Of a DNA stretch of 64,000 bases, positions 18,200 through 26,882 are shown piece after piece. Position 1 is the first letter of the stretch. Each line of letters begins with the position of its first letter. The DNA lies in NCBI RefSeq assembly GCF_016649425.1, contig NZ_JADRCR010000012.1, positions 1 to 64,000 of the forward strand. The letters run 5' to 3'. Below the pieces are notes generated by a model that worked only from the letters and a program-made list of their open reading frames with translations, ran no database searches and had not been told where the DNA came from. Position numbers and translations under genes: made by a program. This DNA is from Limnobaculum allomyrinae. GTDB lineage: Bacteria; Pseudomonadota; Gammaproteobacteria; Enterobacterales; Enterobacteriaceae.

Positions 18200-20082
18200 T
18201 GCGCCGCTCCCTGGCCTTTCTTGCCAATCTCTTCTTTAATCTGCTCCTGAACGCGCTGCATTAATTCGTTTTCTTCAGGGATCTCCAGGCCAGACTCCAG
18301 GTCATCATAGAAATTACGAAAATCCAGATTGTCGAATTTAATTGAGACAAGTTCATCGATGGTTATTCCGCGACAGTTCGGCGATTTGGCACTACCAAAA
18401 CCGATACCTAACTGCCACTTACGCCCTTGCTGCTGAACGATTTGGGCCAGTTTGGAATCAAAGACACAGTAAGCGCGTTTCTTTTCCAGACAAACACCGA
18501 GAACCTTTTTACTGCAGTATTCGCCAATATCGACCGTCAGTTTCCGCTCTTTCGCTTCACCTAATGCCTTTTCTTCGCTATTGCAGCTGGATAAACCAAT
18601 ATCATGGCCCCAGCCAGAGTCTTTACAGCAGTTACTGAATCCCACCGCTGTTTTTCTGCAAGTTTGTCCTTTACCAGTAAAGGCTTTGATATCTGAGTTA
18701 TTCAGCTCTGCCACATCATCGCCAGCAGCGGCCACTGCGGCTAGCTGTGATACGGCCTGTTTAAACCCGTTATCCTGACCTTGCTTTACCTGCTCACACA
18801 GACCGTCACTGCAGAAGAACTCTCCGCCACACAGCATTCCTTCCGCTTTGGTCACTTTTTCGCATTCATACGTCACGGCTTCATTAATGCAGTAACCAGC
18901 ATCTTCGGAATAAGCGTCACACCCGCGACCAACTACGGTACAGGCGGGACTGCTGGCAAACTGACCGCAACTGCCTTCTGTAGCGCTCTGTGTAATATAG
19001 GTATCCCTGTAAGCCCAGCACCCCTGATAAATAACGTAAGGTTTACCGTCCATATACACCGTTTTGTTACCACCGGCCTCAACACATTCCGTCTTAGCCA
19101 GTACGCCATCAGACTTGCTGAACGGACAGAACTCAGACCATTCCACTCGTGGGTCCCAAACTCGCCCCGGCACCGTCATCATCATCGTGATGGAAATATT
19201 AGCTTTACGACTATTGAAAGTATTTGTGGCTCCGCCCGCCAGGCTACTATTTCTGAAGTTCATATAACCGCTCACCACCTGGCCCTGAGATAAACCAATA
19301 CCCGCTGCATTCAGTGTCAGCGTGACCGGGTTTAGCCAGGTACCATTCCATGTGCTGTTGAAGATACCCGTGGTTGTCGTGAGCAGTAGTCCATTAGGAC
19401 TTAACGCCATCGTCGCGCTGTTAATGGTGCCACTCGCTGGCGCAGTGAAGCTAAAATACATCGTCGAACCATTTTGAGAATAGGTAAAATCTGTTGGCTG
19501 AACAGTGAAGTATTTAATTTCAGTAATGTCTCTCCAGGAGCCCGTAAGGCTTGAAGAACGCGTACAAACTTCCTGTACATTGACATCCCGATTACACACA
19601 TGGCGACTGAAGGTGATAAAATTCTGCGTATGCTTTGTACAAAAGTCACCGGTACCACCGGTGACGGCTTCCGCGTTTTTCTGAGCGGTCAGACCGTTTT
19701 CCAGAAATGGGGCATCCATTGAGATGTTATCAGTCGGATTATTCACAATGGAATCCGCTATGGTTTTACCGGACTCTGAATTAGCCAGCTGCTCTGCCCC
19801 TTTTTCACCAATAGAAGTTGATGTACCGGTCGTTCCTGGCCAGTACCCTTTTTCCGGAGGATTAGCGGTATACCCCTCAACAGCAGTGGAGGGGTCGAAC
19901 GTTTTGATCGCGTTCTTGCTAGATCCTGAAATTTGTTTACCGAATCCGGAACCAGCACTGTAATCACTATTGGCTTGGCTATTATTTATAGCCAGCGCCA
20001 TTAGGACAATAATTCCAATAATAAGAGTAATATAGAATGTTATTTCACAAACGAAATCCGTGGTTGATGTTTTCCTAGTCAT
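18196..20082 (-). CDS. traN: TraN mating-pair stabilisation adhesin
   Basis: 628 residues, against 602 in F. A hydrophobic N-terminal segment (residues 17-34) is followed by the SDYSAGSGFGKQISG block, which is near the mature N-terminus of F TraN. Cysteine-rich framework: CPFSKSDGVLAKTECVEAGG, CWAYRDTYITQSATEGSCG, NCCKDSGWGHDIGLSSCNSE and CSKKVLGVCLEKKRAYC. TraN sits in the outer membrane and grips a recipient porin; the tip domain that sets specificity lies in the middle part. Here residues about 175-310 have little likeness to F, being rich in S, T, N and G, while the flanks are well kept, suggesting another receptor. The N-terminal segment has an unusual extension before the hydrophobic stretch. 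Its start shares one base with the trbC stop. Confidence 0.94.
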   Translation of the reverse strand: MTRKTSTTDFVCEITFYITLIIGIIVLMALAINNSQANSDYSAGSGFGKQISGSSKNAIKTFDPSTAVEGYTANPPEKGYWPGTTGTSTSIGEKGAEQLANSESGKTIADSIVNNPTDNISMDAPFLENGLTAQKNAEAVTGGTGDFCTKHTQNFITFSRHVCNRDVNVQEVCTRSSSLTGSWRDITEIKYFTVQPTDFTYSQNGSTMYFSFTAPASGTINSATMALSPNGLLLTTTTGIFNSTWNGTWLNPVTLTLNAAGIGLSQGQVVSGYMNFRNSSLAGGATNTFNSRKANISITMMMTVPGRVWDPRVEWSEFCPFSKSDGVLAKTECVEAGGNKTVYMDGKPYVIYQGCWAYRDTYITQSATEGSCGQFASSPACTVVGRGCDAYSEDAGYCINEAVTYECEKVTKAEGMLCGGEFFCSDGLCEQVKQGQDNGFKQAVSQLAAVAAAGDDVAELNNSDIKAFTGKGQTCRKTAVGFSNCCKDSGWGHDIGLSSCNSEEKALGEAKERKLTVDIGEYCSKKVLGVCLEKKRAYCVFDSKLAQIVQQQGRKWQLGIGFGSAKSPNCRGITIDELVSIKFDNLDFRNFYDDLESGLEIPEENELMQRVQEQIKEEIGKKGQGAAQ

Positions 20083-20693
20083 TATGACTTTACTCCCTGA
20101 AGTATCCTCTCAGCCACTTCATGGCACTCCCCCTCTTTAGCTATGCGCTCTAAGGCCTCACGCAACCGCAGATTGCCGCCAATCCGGTCAAACTGGTTCT
20201 CACCACAGGTCACAACCAGTACTGGCACGTTTTCAATCCCATAAGTACGAAACGCTTGCGGATCAATATTGACACCGCCCCGGTTGGTTTCTGCCACTAA
20301 CTCGCTGACGGCTTCCATGGTTGAGGTCATGTTTTCACCGACCATGCCACGGATATTGGCAGGGATATGGAAGCGATCGGCCTCAGCAATCATTCTCTTC
20401 AGGCCGGCGGTGGGAATGGAGAATGACACAAAATAAATCGCCTGCGGAACAGGCTTTGTTGCTGGCTTAAACATGTCCTGTTTACGCGTTTTCATCTGTT
20501 CAATGAAAGACCTGTCCTGAGTAGTTACTTGAGGCGCTGAATAATTGACTGATGGAGGCTCTGCCTGTGCCCGAATGGTTTCTTCCATCCGGACCTGCTC
20601 ATTAATAAACTGCTGTACATCCCGCGCCGAATCCGCCGCAAAGCTACTGCTCATCGCAAACATTGAGAATACAAAAATAGACATCCGCTTCAT
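20082..20693 (-). CDS. trbC: TrbC, F-type pilus assembly protein
   Basis: 203 residues, against 212 in F. Signal peptide of about 19 residues ending SSFA. The conserved part is IYFVSFSIPTAGLKRMIAEA (from about residue 85), IRGMVGENMTSTM and GIENVPVLVVTCGE, as in the F-type TrbC family. It acts in the periplasm in pilus assembly; in other F-like systems TrbC is fused to TraW. Here it is separate, between traU and traN as in F. Confidence 0.92.
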   Translation of the reverse strand: MKRMSIFVFSMFAMSSSFAADSARDVQQFINEQVRMEETIRAQAEPPSVNYSAPQVTTQDRSFIEQMKTRKQDMFKPATKPVPQAIYFVSFSIPTAGLKRMIAEADRFHIPANIRGMVGENMTSTMEAVSELVAETNRGGVNIDPQAFRTYGIENVPVLVVTCGENQFDRIGGNLRLREALERIAKEGECHEVAERILQGVKS

Positions 20694-20703
20694 TTCTCGC
20701 TCC

Positions 20704-21696
20704 TTACAAATACACGCAGTTACGTTTGCGCCACATCAAATAGCCATAATTATGGCGGTCTGCCGGTGTCATATGTCCGGTTCCCCAAATCATGGTGCTT
20801 CTGCCAACGGGATGACACATTGCACTGTCGGGGATCATATTGGTCATCTGATAACGCCAGCGCTCTTTAGGCATAATGGGAGAGGGGTACTCATAACAAA
20901 CGGCTGTGTCCGCACCAATGGTGTTCATGATCATACCCTGGCGATGAAGCTTGAATGCCATTTTCTCAGCCAGTAAAGTTGATGCGTTCAGCGGACTAAA
21001 CTCATTGGACGTATGGCCAGTGAAGGGATACATGCTGCCATGCGCACCGGCGCACCAGAACAGCGCATCTAATGGCTTCCCGAAGAAGGCAGCCGCCGCA
21101 TCAGCCGCGCACGCTGCCTGTGCGATGACATTGTTAAACAGCATGGCTTCAGGGCTGAGAACCAGCGCAACACTACTGACGTTCCAAGTCGGGTCCAGCT
21201 CAGAGAGATAAGCAATATCCATATCGCCGCCTTCCAGACACCCCGCACTGGCAATGATGTTAAGCCAGTAGGTCAGCGGATATTTATACCAGTGAACCTG
21301 ATAAAACGTGCCTTCAGCACGACCGACATCACCATCGGTACCGGTTCCGATATTAAATCCACCACCAAGTGTTGCCCCTAAATTGACCATGCAGAAAGGA
21401 GCGCGGGTCACATCTACCAGCGCTACCGGCTCCCAGTAACCCATCGCTATTCCGATCCGTTTAAAAATCGGAGGCGGCATCGGGCAGACCTGAATCGGTG
21501 AGGCCGGATTAGGGGTGTCGACATTAATACCGGCAGATACGGCGGCACTACCAATTGAAATCGGGAAAATGCACAGCCAACAAACGTCAGTAATGGGGTT
21601 AACAAATCGACCCTGACATTCAACAACAGCGGCTTGGCTTGCCGATGTAAAGAATAAACTCACGAGTAGCACAAAACCGGCCAGTTGAGATTTCAT
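20704..21696 (-). CDS. traU: TraU, DNA-transfer protein
   Basis: 330 residues, the same length as F TraU. Signal peptide ending SQA, then ECQGRFVNPITDVCWLCIFP, CPMPPPIFKRIGIAMGYWEP, HWYKYPLTYWLNIIASAGCL, MDIAYLSELDPTW, and KLHRQGMIMNTIG, all typical, with a full set of conserved cysteines. In F TraU is needed for DNA transfer more than for pili, and works with TraW and TrbC. Overlaps traW by four bases. Confidence 0.96.
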   Translation of the reverse strand: MKSQLAGFVLLVSLFFTSASQAAVVECQGRFVNPITDVCWLCIFPISIGSAAVSAGINVDTPNPASPIQVCPMPPPIFKRIGIAMGYWEPVALVDVTRAPFCMVNLGATLGGGFNIGTGTDGDVGRAEGTFYQVHWYKYPLTYWLNIIASAGCLEGGDMDIAYLSELDPTWNVSSVALVLSPEAMLFNNVIAQAACAADAAAAFFGKPLDALFWCAGAHGSMYPFTGHTSNEFSPLNASTLLAEKMAFKLHRQGMIMNTIGADTAVCYEYPSPIMPKERWRYQMTNMIPDSAMCHPVGRSTMIWGTGHMTPADRHNYGYLMWRKRNCVYL

Positions 21697-22325
21697 TGGC
21701 TGACCTCCGGCTTAATCATATCGACACGCAGTTGCAGACCACCTTCCGCCGCAGTAACCCTTGCCGGAACGGCCGTAATACCAAATTTCCGGGTCATGGT
21801 ACCGCCCTGATCAAAGTAAATCCGTGTAGACAAGGCTTCAGTGGCTGTTTTGATATTGCCGTTAACCAGAACGATGCTAAAAGCAAGCGTCTTAGGTTCC
21901 TGGCGTTTCATCCATTCAACCTGCTCCGGATCATCACCATTAATAAAGTACAGTGTGTGATTAAACGGTACGCTTTCCAGCGGGTTAATCCGGTTTCCTT
22001 TAACGGCAAACACGGTGCCTTTATGGTCTGCAATATCCTGACTGACGGTAAATGTCGGGTCGAAATAATGGGTCTGGTTTTCCTGTACTCTGCTTATCCC
22101 CTCAACGGGTACTGGCCGTAAGCTGTTTTCTTTAACACGCTCAGTAAATTCCGCTTGTTTCTGCGCCAGTTCTCCACTTTTTTCCATGACTGACAGTCGA
22201 TTGTGGATAGCTGACAACATATCTTCTTCCACAACAGGATAGAGATCCCCCCAGACGCCGAGATCGACCGCCTGTACCGGCAGAGAAAGTAAGAACGTCA
22301 GCACAATGGGTTGAATCAATCTCAT
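21693..22325 (-). CDS. traW: TraW, F-type pilus assembly protein
   Basis: 210 residues, equal to F TraW. Signal peptide of about 19 residues, then DLGVWGDLYPVVEEDMLSAI at the mature N-terminus, the TraW signature. The C-terminal part has the TrbC/TraW-like FALYFINGDDPEQVEWMK-type block (here HTLYFINGDDPEQVEWMKRQ) and FGITAVPARVTAAEGG. Periplasmic, works with TraU and TrbC. Start lies three bases from the trbI stop. Confidence 0.94.
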   Translation of the reverse strand: MRLIQPIVLTFLLSLPVQAVDLGVWGDLYPVVEEDMLSAIHNRLSVMEKSGELAQKQAEFTERVKENSLRPVPVEGISRVQENQTHYFDPTFTVSQDIADHKGTVFAVKGNRINPLESVPFNHTLYFINGDDPEQVEWMKRQEPKTLAFSIVLVNGNIKTATEALSTRIYFDQGGTMTRKFGITAVPARVTAAEGGLQLRVDMIKPEVSQ

Positions 22326-22328
22326 GAT

Positions 22329-22724
22329 TTACTCCTTGCGCATCCATTCAGAAACATCATGTTGTATATCGGCAGTGATATCCTTTGCGCCGAAAACGAC
22401 TGCGGGCTTCACCAGAATCAGGGCGCGATTCTCTTCCTGGTACTGAATCAGACTGGTATTGAGTGCATCCGTAAATTTTGCGGACAGCACAGCACTTTGT
22501 TCTTCGCTTAATGAACGACTCGCCGCCTGTTCCATAAACTGGTCAACCGTACTTTTCATATCGAATGTCACAATGCTCTTATGCGCCGGTGCCAGCCATA
22601 AAACCAGCAACAGCGTAATGCCGGCATTCAGCAGGCAGATAAAGACAATCGCTGCCAACGATGCCTTCAGGCAGCGTTGACGTCGGGGACTGCGTTTAAT
22701 GGTTTTTTCTTTTGATGTCTTCAT
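22329..22724 (-). CDS. trbI: TrbI, F pilus length/retraction protein
   Basis: 131 residues, against 128 in F. A basic cytoplasmic start (KEKTIKRSPRRQRCLK), one membrane segment (AAIVFICLLNAGITLLLVLW) and a periplasmic part with ENRALILVKPAVVFGAKDIT and DVSEWMRKE. In F, TrbI is an inner-membrane protein that affects pilus length and retraction. Lies between traC and traW as in F. Confidence 0.88.
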   Translation of the reverse strand: MKTSKEKTIKRSPRRQRCLKASLAAIVFICLLNAGITLLLVLWLAPAHKSIVTFDMKSTVDQFMEQAASRSLSEEQSAVLSAKFTDALNTSLIQYQEENRALILVKPAVVFGAKDITADIQHDVSEWMRKE

Positions 22725-22738
22725 GTTACCCCTCCCTG

Positions 22739-25339
22739 TTAAGCCGCTTCAGACCAGCTTTCAAGCTCATCCATTTCTTTTGGCCAGTTGCGCCATGCCA
22801 GTTCATAGACCGCATCATGAATATGCATGCCCTGCTCTCTGCGCTGCTGGATAAACTCAAAATCTTCACCGGTCGATGAGAACATCGCCCGGCTGAGTGG
22901 ATCAACGAACAGGCGATGCCAGGAGTTGGTATCATTGATACTCAGCATAAAAGAGCTGAACCACTGGTCTTTGGCCTTGCCAAATTTGTTAATGATCTGG
23001 ATTTCGAGATCGGTGAACTGCCCCTTCTGGGTCTGGTTATAGGTTTTGAACTCTTTTGTGTCCTGCTTGAGGATAATTTTGTAGGACGAGTTACCCCACG
23101 CCGCTTTAGCTGCTGAAGAAGCATCAGGCGCATCGAAATCTTTAATATTCTGGGTAATAGTGATGTAGGCCCCACGGTGACGACGAGCAGTCCGGTAACC
23201 CGTCTCAATAAAGTTACCCACTTTTTCATTTTTGAAGTTCAGCAGCTGCCAGCCTTCATCGATAACACAGATTTTCTTATGTGCCCGTGAACTCTGATAC
23301 ATCCGGTTCTCAATATAGATAATCAGTGAGAACATCACAGCCACCAGTAAATCCGGTCGACTCTTCAACCCACCTAATTCCAGCACCACCATCTTTTTAT
23401 CATCGCTTAATGACGGTTCTGTGCTGTTGAAGTATTTTCCGTAAACGCCTTTTGTTGTGTATTTCTGAAGCAGCATGATAATTTCATCCATACGGCCAGT
23501 AATACGCTCTGACTGCTTATAATTTTCATGCTCTTTCGCTTCCTTCAGATACTCAACGACATCATCGATGAGGGCACTATTTCCTTTTGTATCCCAGGCC
23601 CAGACCACCGCCTCCAACAACAGAGATTCATGAACTTCATCTAAGTTGCCGTTAGGACTGGCCAGAACGGAGAGTTGATCACGAATACGTTCGGCACTGG
23701 TCTGGATATCAATGACGTTGGCAAACGGATTGAAATTCAGGTTCTCACCGTGAAGGTATACACCACCCATGTTTTCACACAGGGATTTGTAGCCATCACC
23801 CATGTCAAAAATCCAGGCATCACCGCCAGAATCCAGCACCTGACGAATGGTGGGCTGAATAAGGCCGGTTTTACCGGCACCGGAGGTACCGCAAACCGCC
23901 ATGTTGTAGTTGGTATTACCCAGGTAATCCGCAAAGATATCCAGAAAGGCCAGTTGATTACGGTAAGACGGCACCAGAAGCCCCCCCGAACACAACCGGT
24001 TATCGGCGACCAGTGGCAACAGGTTAGAAACATTATCGGTTCGTGCCCTGCAGGTGGCACCACTGACCTTCAGTTCATTCCAGAGTCCTTCTCCTGCCAT
24101 AAACGGGAACATGGCCAGATAATTACGCATCTGCATATAGGTAGGTGAATACAGTTCCAGACCATTTTTACGGAAGGTATTCACAATCTGTTGTTCAGTT
24201 CGCAGGGCGACTTCATCATCATCTTCGCAAAATGCGGTCATATTGAAGTAATAGCTGGCCAGTGCCTCCTGACCACTACTTAACCCGGTACGCAACTGCC
24301 CCCATTCTTTTGCCTGAGTTTCGGTTTTTGGAAAGAATTTGGCGTAGGAAGTACGCGCCCGCTTATCCAAATCCATGAATTTACGGTTGGCTTCCATCTG
24401 CGCACTGGCCTGATCTTCCACAATCAGCGTCATGGTGATAACAAACGGGCAGGAAATGGACAAATCATTACTGAGCAGGTTGCAGATATTGTCTCCGCCC
24501 TGCCAGAGAGCAAACATTTCCGGATTCTTTTCCAGCATAAAGTTCATGACGCGGGCACGCGGTGACACTTTCCCCGGCGAACGTAAACCCAGTGACAGGT
24601 GTTCAGGATGAACCTGCAGGTCAAACCCATTCTCAACACACTGGTAATTCAGCTCGTTGTATTCATCCACCCGTACTTCCGGACGATACAGCGAGTCCGG
24701 ACGGTGATTCACCATTTCAGAGACAATACGCAAAAAGGCCTTATCATCAGCGGGCTCAGTCGCTATCTTTGCCGCGTCCAGGGACGCCCTTAAAACCTGC
24801 ATGGTATGATTCAGCTCCATGATGGCCTTTTTGTTACTCTTACGGGCTTTAACACAAAATGAGATATACAACCGGTAATCGCGCAGGGTTAACGGCAAAC
24901 CCAGTGGTGAGTTAAACTGAGACTGGGCCGCTTTCTGGTAATAAGCACGGGTGATTTTGTTAAACAGTTCCGCCTGCTTACCGGCCCAGGAGAAATCCCG
25001 CATTCCGTCATCGATTTGCTGCCCCACCACTTTGCTGGAGACCAGATGAAAAGATATGGGGGTTTTACGGGGCAGCTTGGTGCGCAACAAATTTTCCAGG
25101 ACCTGCACGATATGTTCATTCGCACCAATTAACGGCTGGGCTTCCAGCATAAAACCGATGGTGGAGGCATTAATAAAAAAGCCCGTTTCTTTATCATAAT
25201 CACGATATGGCAAAACCCGACTGAACTGAGGGTATTCCAGTTCACCCAGTATTTTATTCGCCTCACCGGAACCGTCCGGTAATTTCAGTCCGGAAGCCAG
25301 CCGGTTCGCTGCCTGAGTAAGCTGCTCAATAAAACTCAT
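22739..25339 (-). CDS. traC: TraC, VirB4-type T4SS ATPase
   Basis: 866 residues, against 875 in F. Walker A AVCGTSGAGKTGLIQP (about residue 465), Walker B KKICVIDEGWQLLNF (about residue 690), and the GAYITITQNIKDF motif. The N-terminal domain has the TraC_F block LPYRDYDKETGFFINASTIG. A peripheral inner-membrane ATPase that powers pilus assembly. Between traV and trbI; the small F gene traR, which lies between traV and traC in F, is missing, since only 27 bases separate them. Confidence 0.97.
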   Translation of the reverse strand: MSFIEQLTQAANRLASGLKLPDGSGEANKILGELEYPQFSRVLPYRDYDKETGFFINASTIGFMLEAQPLIGANEHIVQVLENLLRTKLPRKTPISFHLVSSKVVGQQIDDGMRDFSWAGKQAELFNKITRAYYQKAAQSQFNSPLGLPLTLRDYRLYISFCVKARKSNKKAIMELNHTMQVLRASLDAAKIATEPADDKAFLRIVSEMVNHRPDSLYRPEVRVDEYNELNYQCVENGFDLQVHPEHLSLGLRSPGKVSPRARVMNFMLEKNPEMFALWQGGDNICNLLSNDLSISCPFVITMTLIVEDQASAQMEANRKFMDLDKRARTSYAKFFPKTETQAKEWGQLRTGLSSGQEALASYYFNMTAFCEDDDEVALRTEQQIVNTFRKNGLELYSPTYMQMRNYLAMFPFMAGEGLWNELKVSGATCRARTDNVSNLLPLVADNRLCSGGLLVPSYRNQLAFLDIFADYLGNTNYNMAVCGTSGAGKTGLIQPTIRQVLDSGGDAWIFDMGDGYKSLCENMGGVYLHGENLNFNPFANVIDIQTSAERIRDQLSVLASPNGNLDEVHESLLLEAVVWAWDTKGNSALIDDVVEYLKEAKEHENYKQSERITGRMDEIIMLLQKYTTKGVYGKYFNSTEPSLSDDKKMVVLELGGLKSRPDLLVAVMFSLIIYIENRMYQSSRAHKKICVIDEGWQLLNFKNEKVGNFIETGYRTARRHRGAYITITQNIKDFDAPDASSAAKAAWGNSSYKIILKQDTKEFKTYNQTQKGQFTDLEIQIINKFGKAKDQWFSSFMLSINDTNSWHRLFVDPLSRAMFSSTGEDFEFIQQRREQGMHIHDAVYELAWRNWPKEMDELESWSEAA

Positions 25340-25366
25340 AATTAGACTATCCTTTGCGCCAGTAAC

Positions 25367-25978
25367 TTAATTAACAGACTGTATTTGCTGCCAGGAAGAA
25401 GGCTTCACCACAAACAGAACATGTCCGGGTTGATGCAATACATCATCAGCATCGACATAGGGCGCCACCCATAAACGCGCAGTACCTTCATTTAAACGAT
25501 GGGCTGTCACTTTCTTTTCCTGGGGACAAGTCGTCACCGTGCAGGATGCCAGCGTAACCAACGGTTGCATTGGGTAGGTTTCCTGTTTTGCAACTTCATA
25601 AGCTGCGCCTGCTGAATGTTTAAACAGCGCTTTAACCTCCGATTCCTGAGGCTCCGAGTCCAAATTAATGGGTGTAAATACCAGACGTTCATCTTTATTA
25701 AATGGATTTGTCGCTTTGGTATGTTGAGCCGGCGTTTCCGGCACAACAGCGTCACTCGTTAAAGCCAATTCCGGTAGAGCGCTAACCTGGCCTTGCGATA
25801 CGCCCGCAGCCGGAACGGCTTTTGAGGTATAGGTCATGGACTTTGCTTTTTGGTTTGCCTCTTCCATTGTCATACAACTATCAGAGGTTGTTGCATTGCA
25901 CTCAAACTCACTGTTAACGCCAGCGCAACCAGTAAGTAGTAATACTGTTGTTAATAGAGATATGCTTATGAACCGCAT
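25367..25978 (-). CDS. traV: TraV outer-membrane lipoprotein
   Basis: 203 residues, longer than F TraV (171). Lipobox LLTGCAGVNSEFECN with the lipid-bearing cysteine at about residue 18; the following ECNATTSDSCMTMEEANQKA matches the TraV signature with two conserved cysteines. The middle is low in likeness; CTVTTCPQ and RLWVAPYVDADDVLHQPGHV near the end are also family-like. TraV anchors the TraK-TraB core complex to the outer membrane. Confidence 0.93.
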   Translation of the reverse strand: MRFISISLLTTVLLLTGCAGVNSEFECNATTSDSCMTMEEANQKAKSMTYTSKAVPAAGVSQGQVSALPELALTSDAVVPETPAQHTKATNPFNKDERLVFTPINLDSEPQESEVKALFKHSAGAAYEVAKQETYPMQPLVTLASCTVTTCPQEKKVTAHRLNEGTARLWVAPYVDADDVLHQPGHVLFVVKPSSWQQIQSVN

Positions 25979-26271
25979 GATGTATTAGTCCCTTTATGGA
26001 TAAGTTTGATGACCGTGCTATTGCCAATTTTGATAATTGCAACACTAAGAATGTTGACACTCAGCACAATGAATAACGGGAATACGATGTTCAGTTGATG
26101 AAAGACAGCAAACATTTCAGGCTGGGTTGATTTCATTGCAAGGGTGTAGCTAAATAAAGGTGAATGAGCCACATACCACCGAACAATGCTTGAGCCGAAC
26201 TCACTTAACATCAGTGAGCTAGAAAATAGAATCCACGCCAGGCATAAGCATTTACTTATCAATTTATTCAT
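25966..26271 (-). CDS. Small membrane protein between traB and traV (101 aa)
   Basis: Start chosen at 26271, which follows AAGGAAG, and overlaps the previous small gene by eight bases (ATGAATAA). Two hydrophobic segments: CLCLAWILFSSSLMLSEFG and VFPLFIVLSVNILSVAIIKI. F has trbD and trbG in this interval, but no sequence link to them can be made. Its end overlaps the start of traV by 13 bases, so it is part of the operon. Role unknown. Confidence 0.6.
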   Translation of the reverse strand: MNKLISKCLCLAWILFSSSLMLSEFGSSIVRWYVAHSPLFSYTLAMKSTQPEMFAVFHQLNIVFPLFIVLSVNILSVAIIKIGNSTVIKLIHKGTNTSCGS

Positions 26272-26443
26272 CACATTTACTTCCTTCATTTGTTTTCTGC
26301 CCGGATAGCAATTCGATACGAGTTGAGCAATTGGAAATAACTGCATCCACATCTAAATTCTTCAATTCATCGGTATTTCGTTGAACATCGAAATACTGAT
26401 AGAACCTGGTATATTGATAAAGTGAGGTCTGTTGCTTACTCAT
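26264..26443 (-). CDS. 59-residue soluble protein between traB and traV
   Basis: A short frame starting with ATG at 26443 inside the stop of the preceding gene (ATGAGTAA) and ending in ATGAATAA, which holds the next start. Both junctions are overlaps of the kind used for coupled translation, which argues that it is real. It begins MSKQQTSLYQYTRFYQYFDV and has two cysteines but no membrane segment. It may hold the place of trbD or trbG of F. Function unknown. Confidence 0.55.
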   Translation of the reverse strand: MSKQQTSLYQYTRFYQYFDVQRNTDELKNLDVDAVISNCSTRIELLSGQKTNEGSKCDE

Positions 26444-26882
26444 GAAACCGTCCTTTGGTTACTGAAACCTGTTTTGCCATAGAAATTAATATCTGCTCTG
26501 CCCGTTCTGCATAAATGAAGAGCGTTTTAACTACGGCCAGAATCGGCCCAACACAGAGAGAACCTATTGGATTATCATGCAGAAAGAATTCCTGCTGACG
26601 CTGATACATCGCCATCGCAGACTCCGGCGAAGCAACGATATGAGAAACAAACTCCTCGGGTAACAACACAATAGGCACAATCAGGAACAGTCCAACAATG
26701 CACGACAACAAAAGGAGAACTTTACCGGACTCAACAACACCACGCCCCAGCAACAGGAGCCAGGCTCGCCAGCATTCGCCCCCTAAAAAAGCACGCTTAA
26801 GACAAAATAAAGTCATCCGAAATATCGCAATTTTCGGCGGGGTATAGTTTTCGGTAATATGATGATCGTATGAGTTAATCAT
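26436..26882 (-). CDS. traP: TraP-position membrane protein
   Basis: 148 residues; F TraP is 196. Located directly behind traB with a four-base overlap, as traP is in F. One long hydrophobic segment (VLLLLSCIVGLFLIVPIVLL, about residues 56-75) and a second weaker one (PILAVVKTLFIYAE). F TraP is an inner-membrane protein that is thought to stabilise the extended pilus through TraB. The name rests on place and topology; sequence likeness was not evident. Confidence 0.55.
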   Translation of the reverse strand: MINSYDHHITENYTPPKIAIFRMTLFCLKRAFLGGECWRAWLLLLGRGVVESGKVLLLLSCIVGLFLIVPIVLLPEEFVSHIVASPESAMAMYQRQQEFFLHDNPIGSLCVGPILAVVKTLFIYAERAEQILISMAKQVSVTKGRFHE

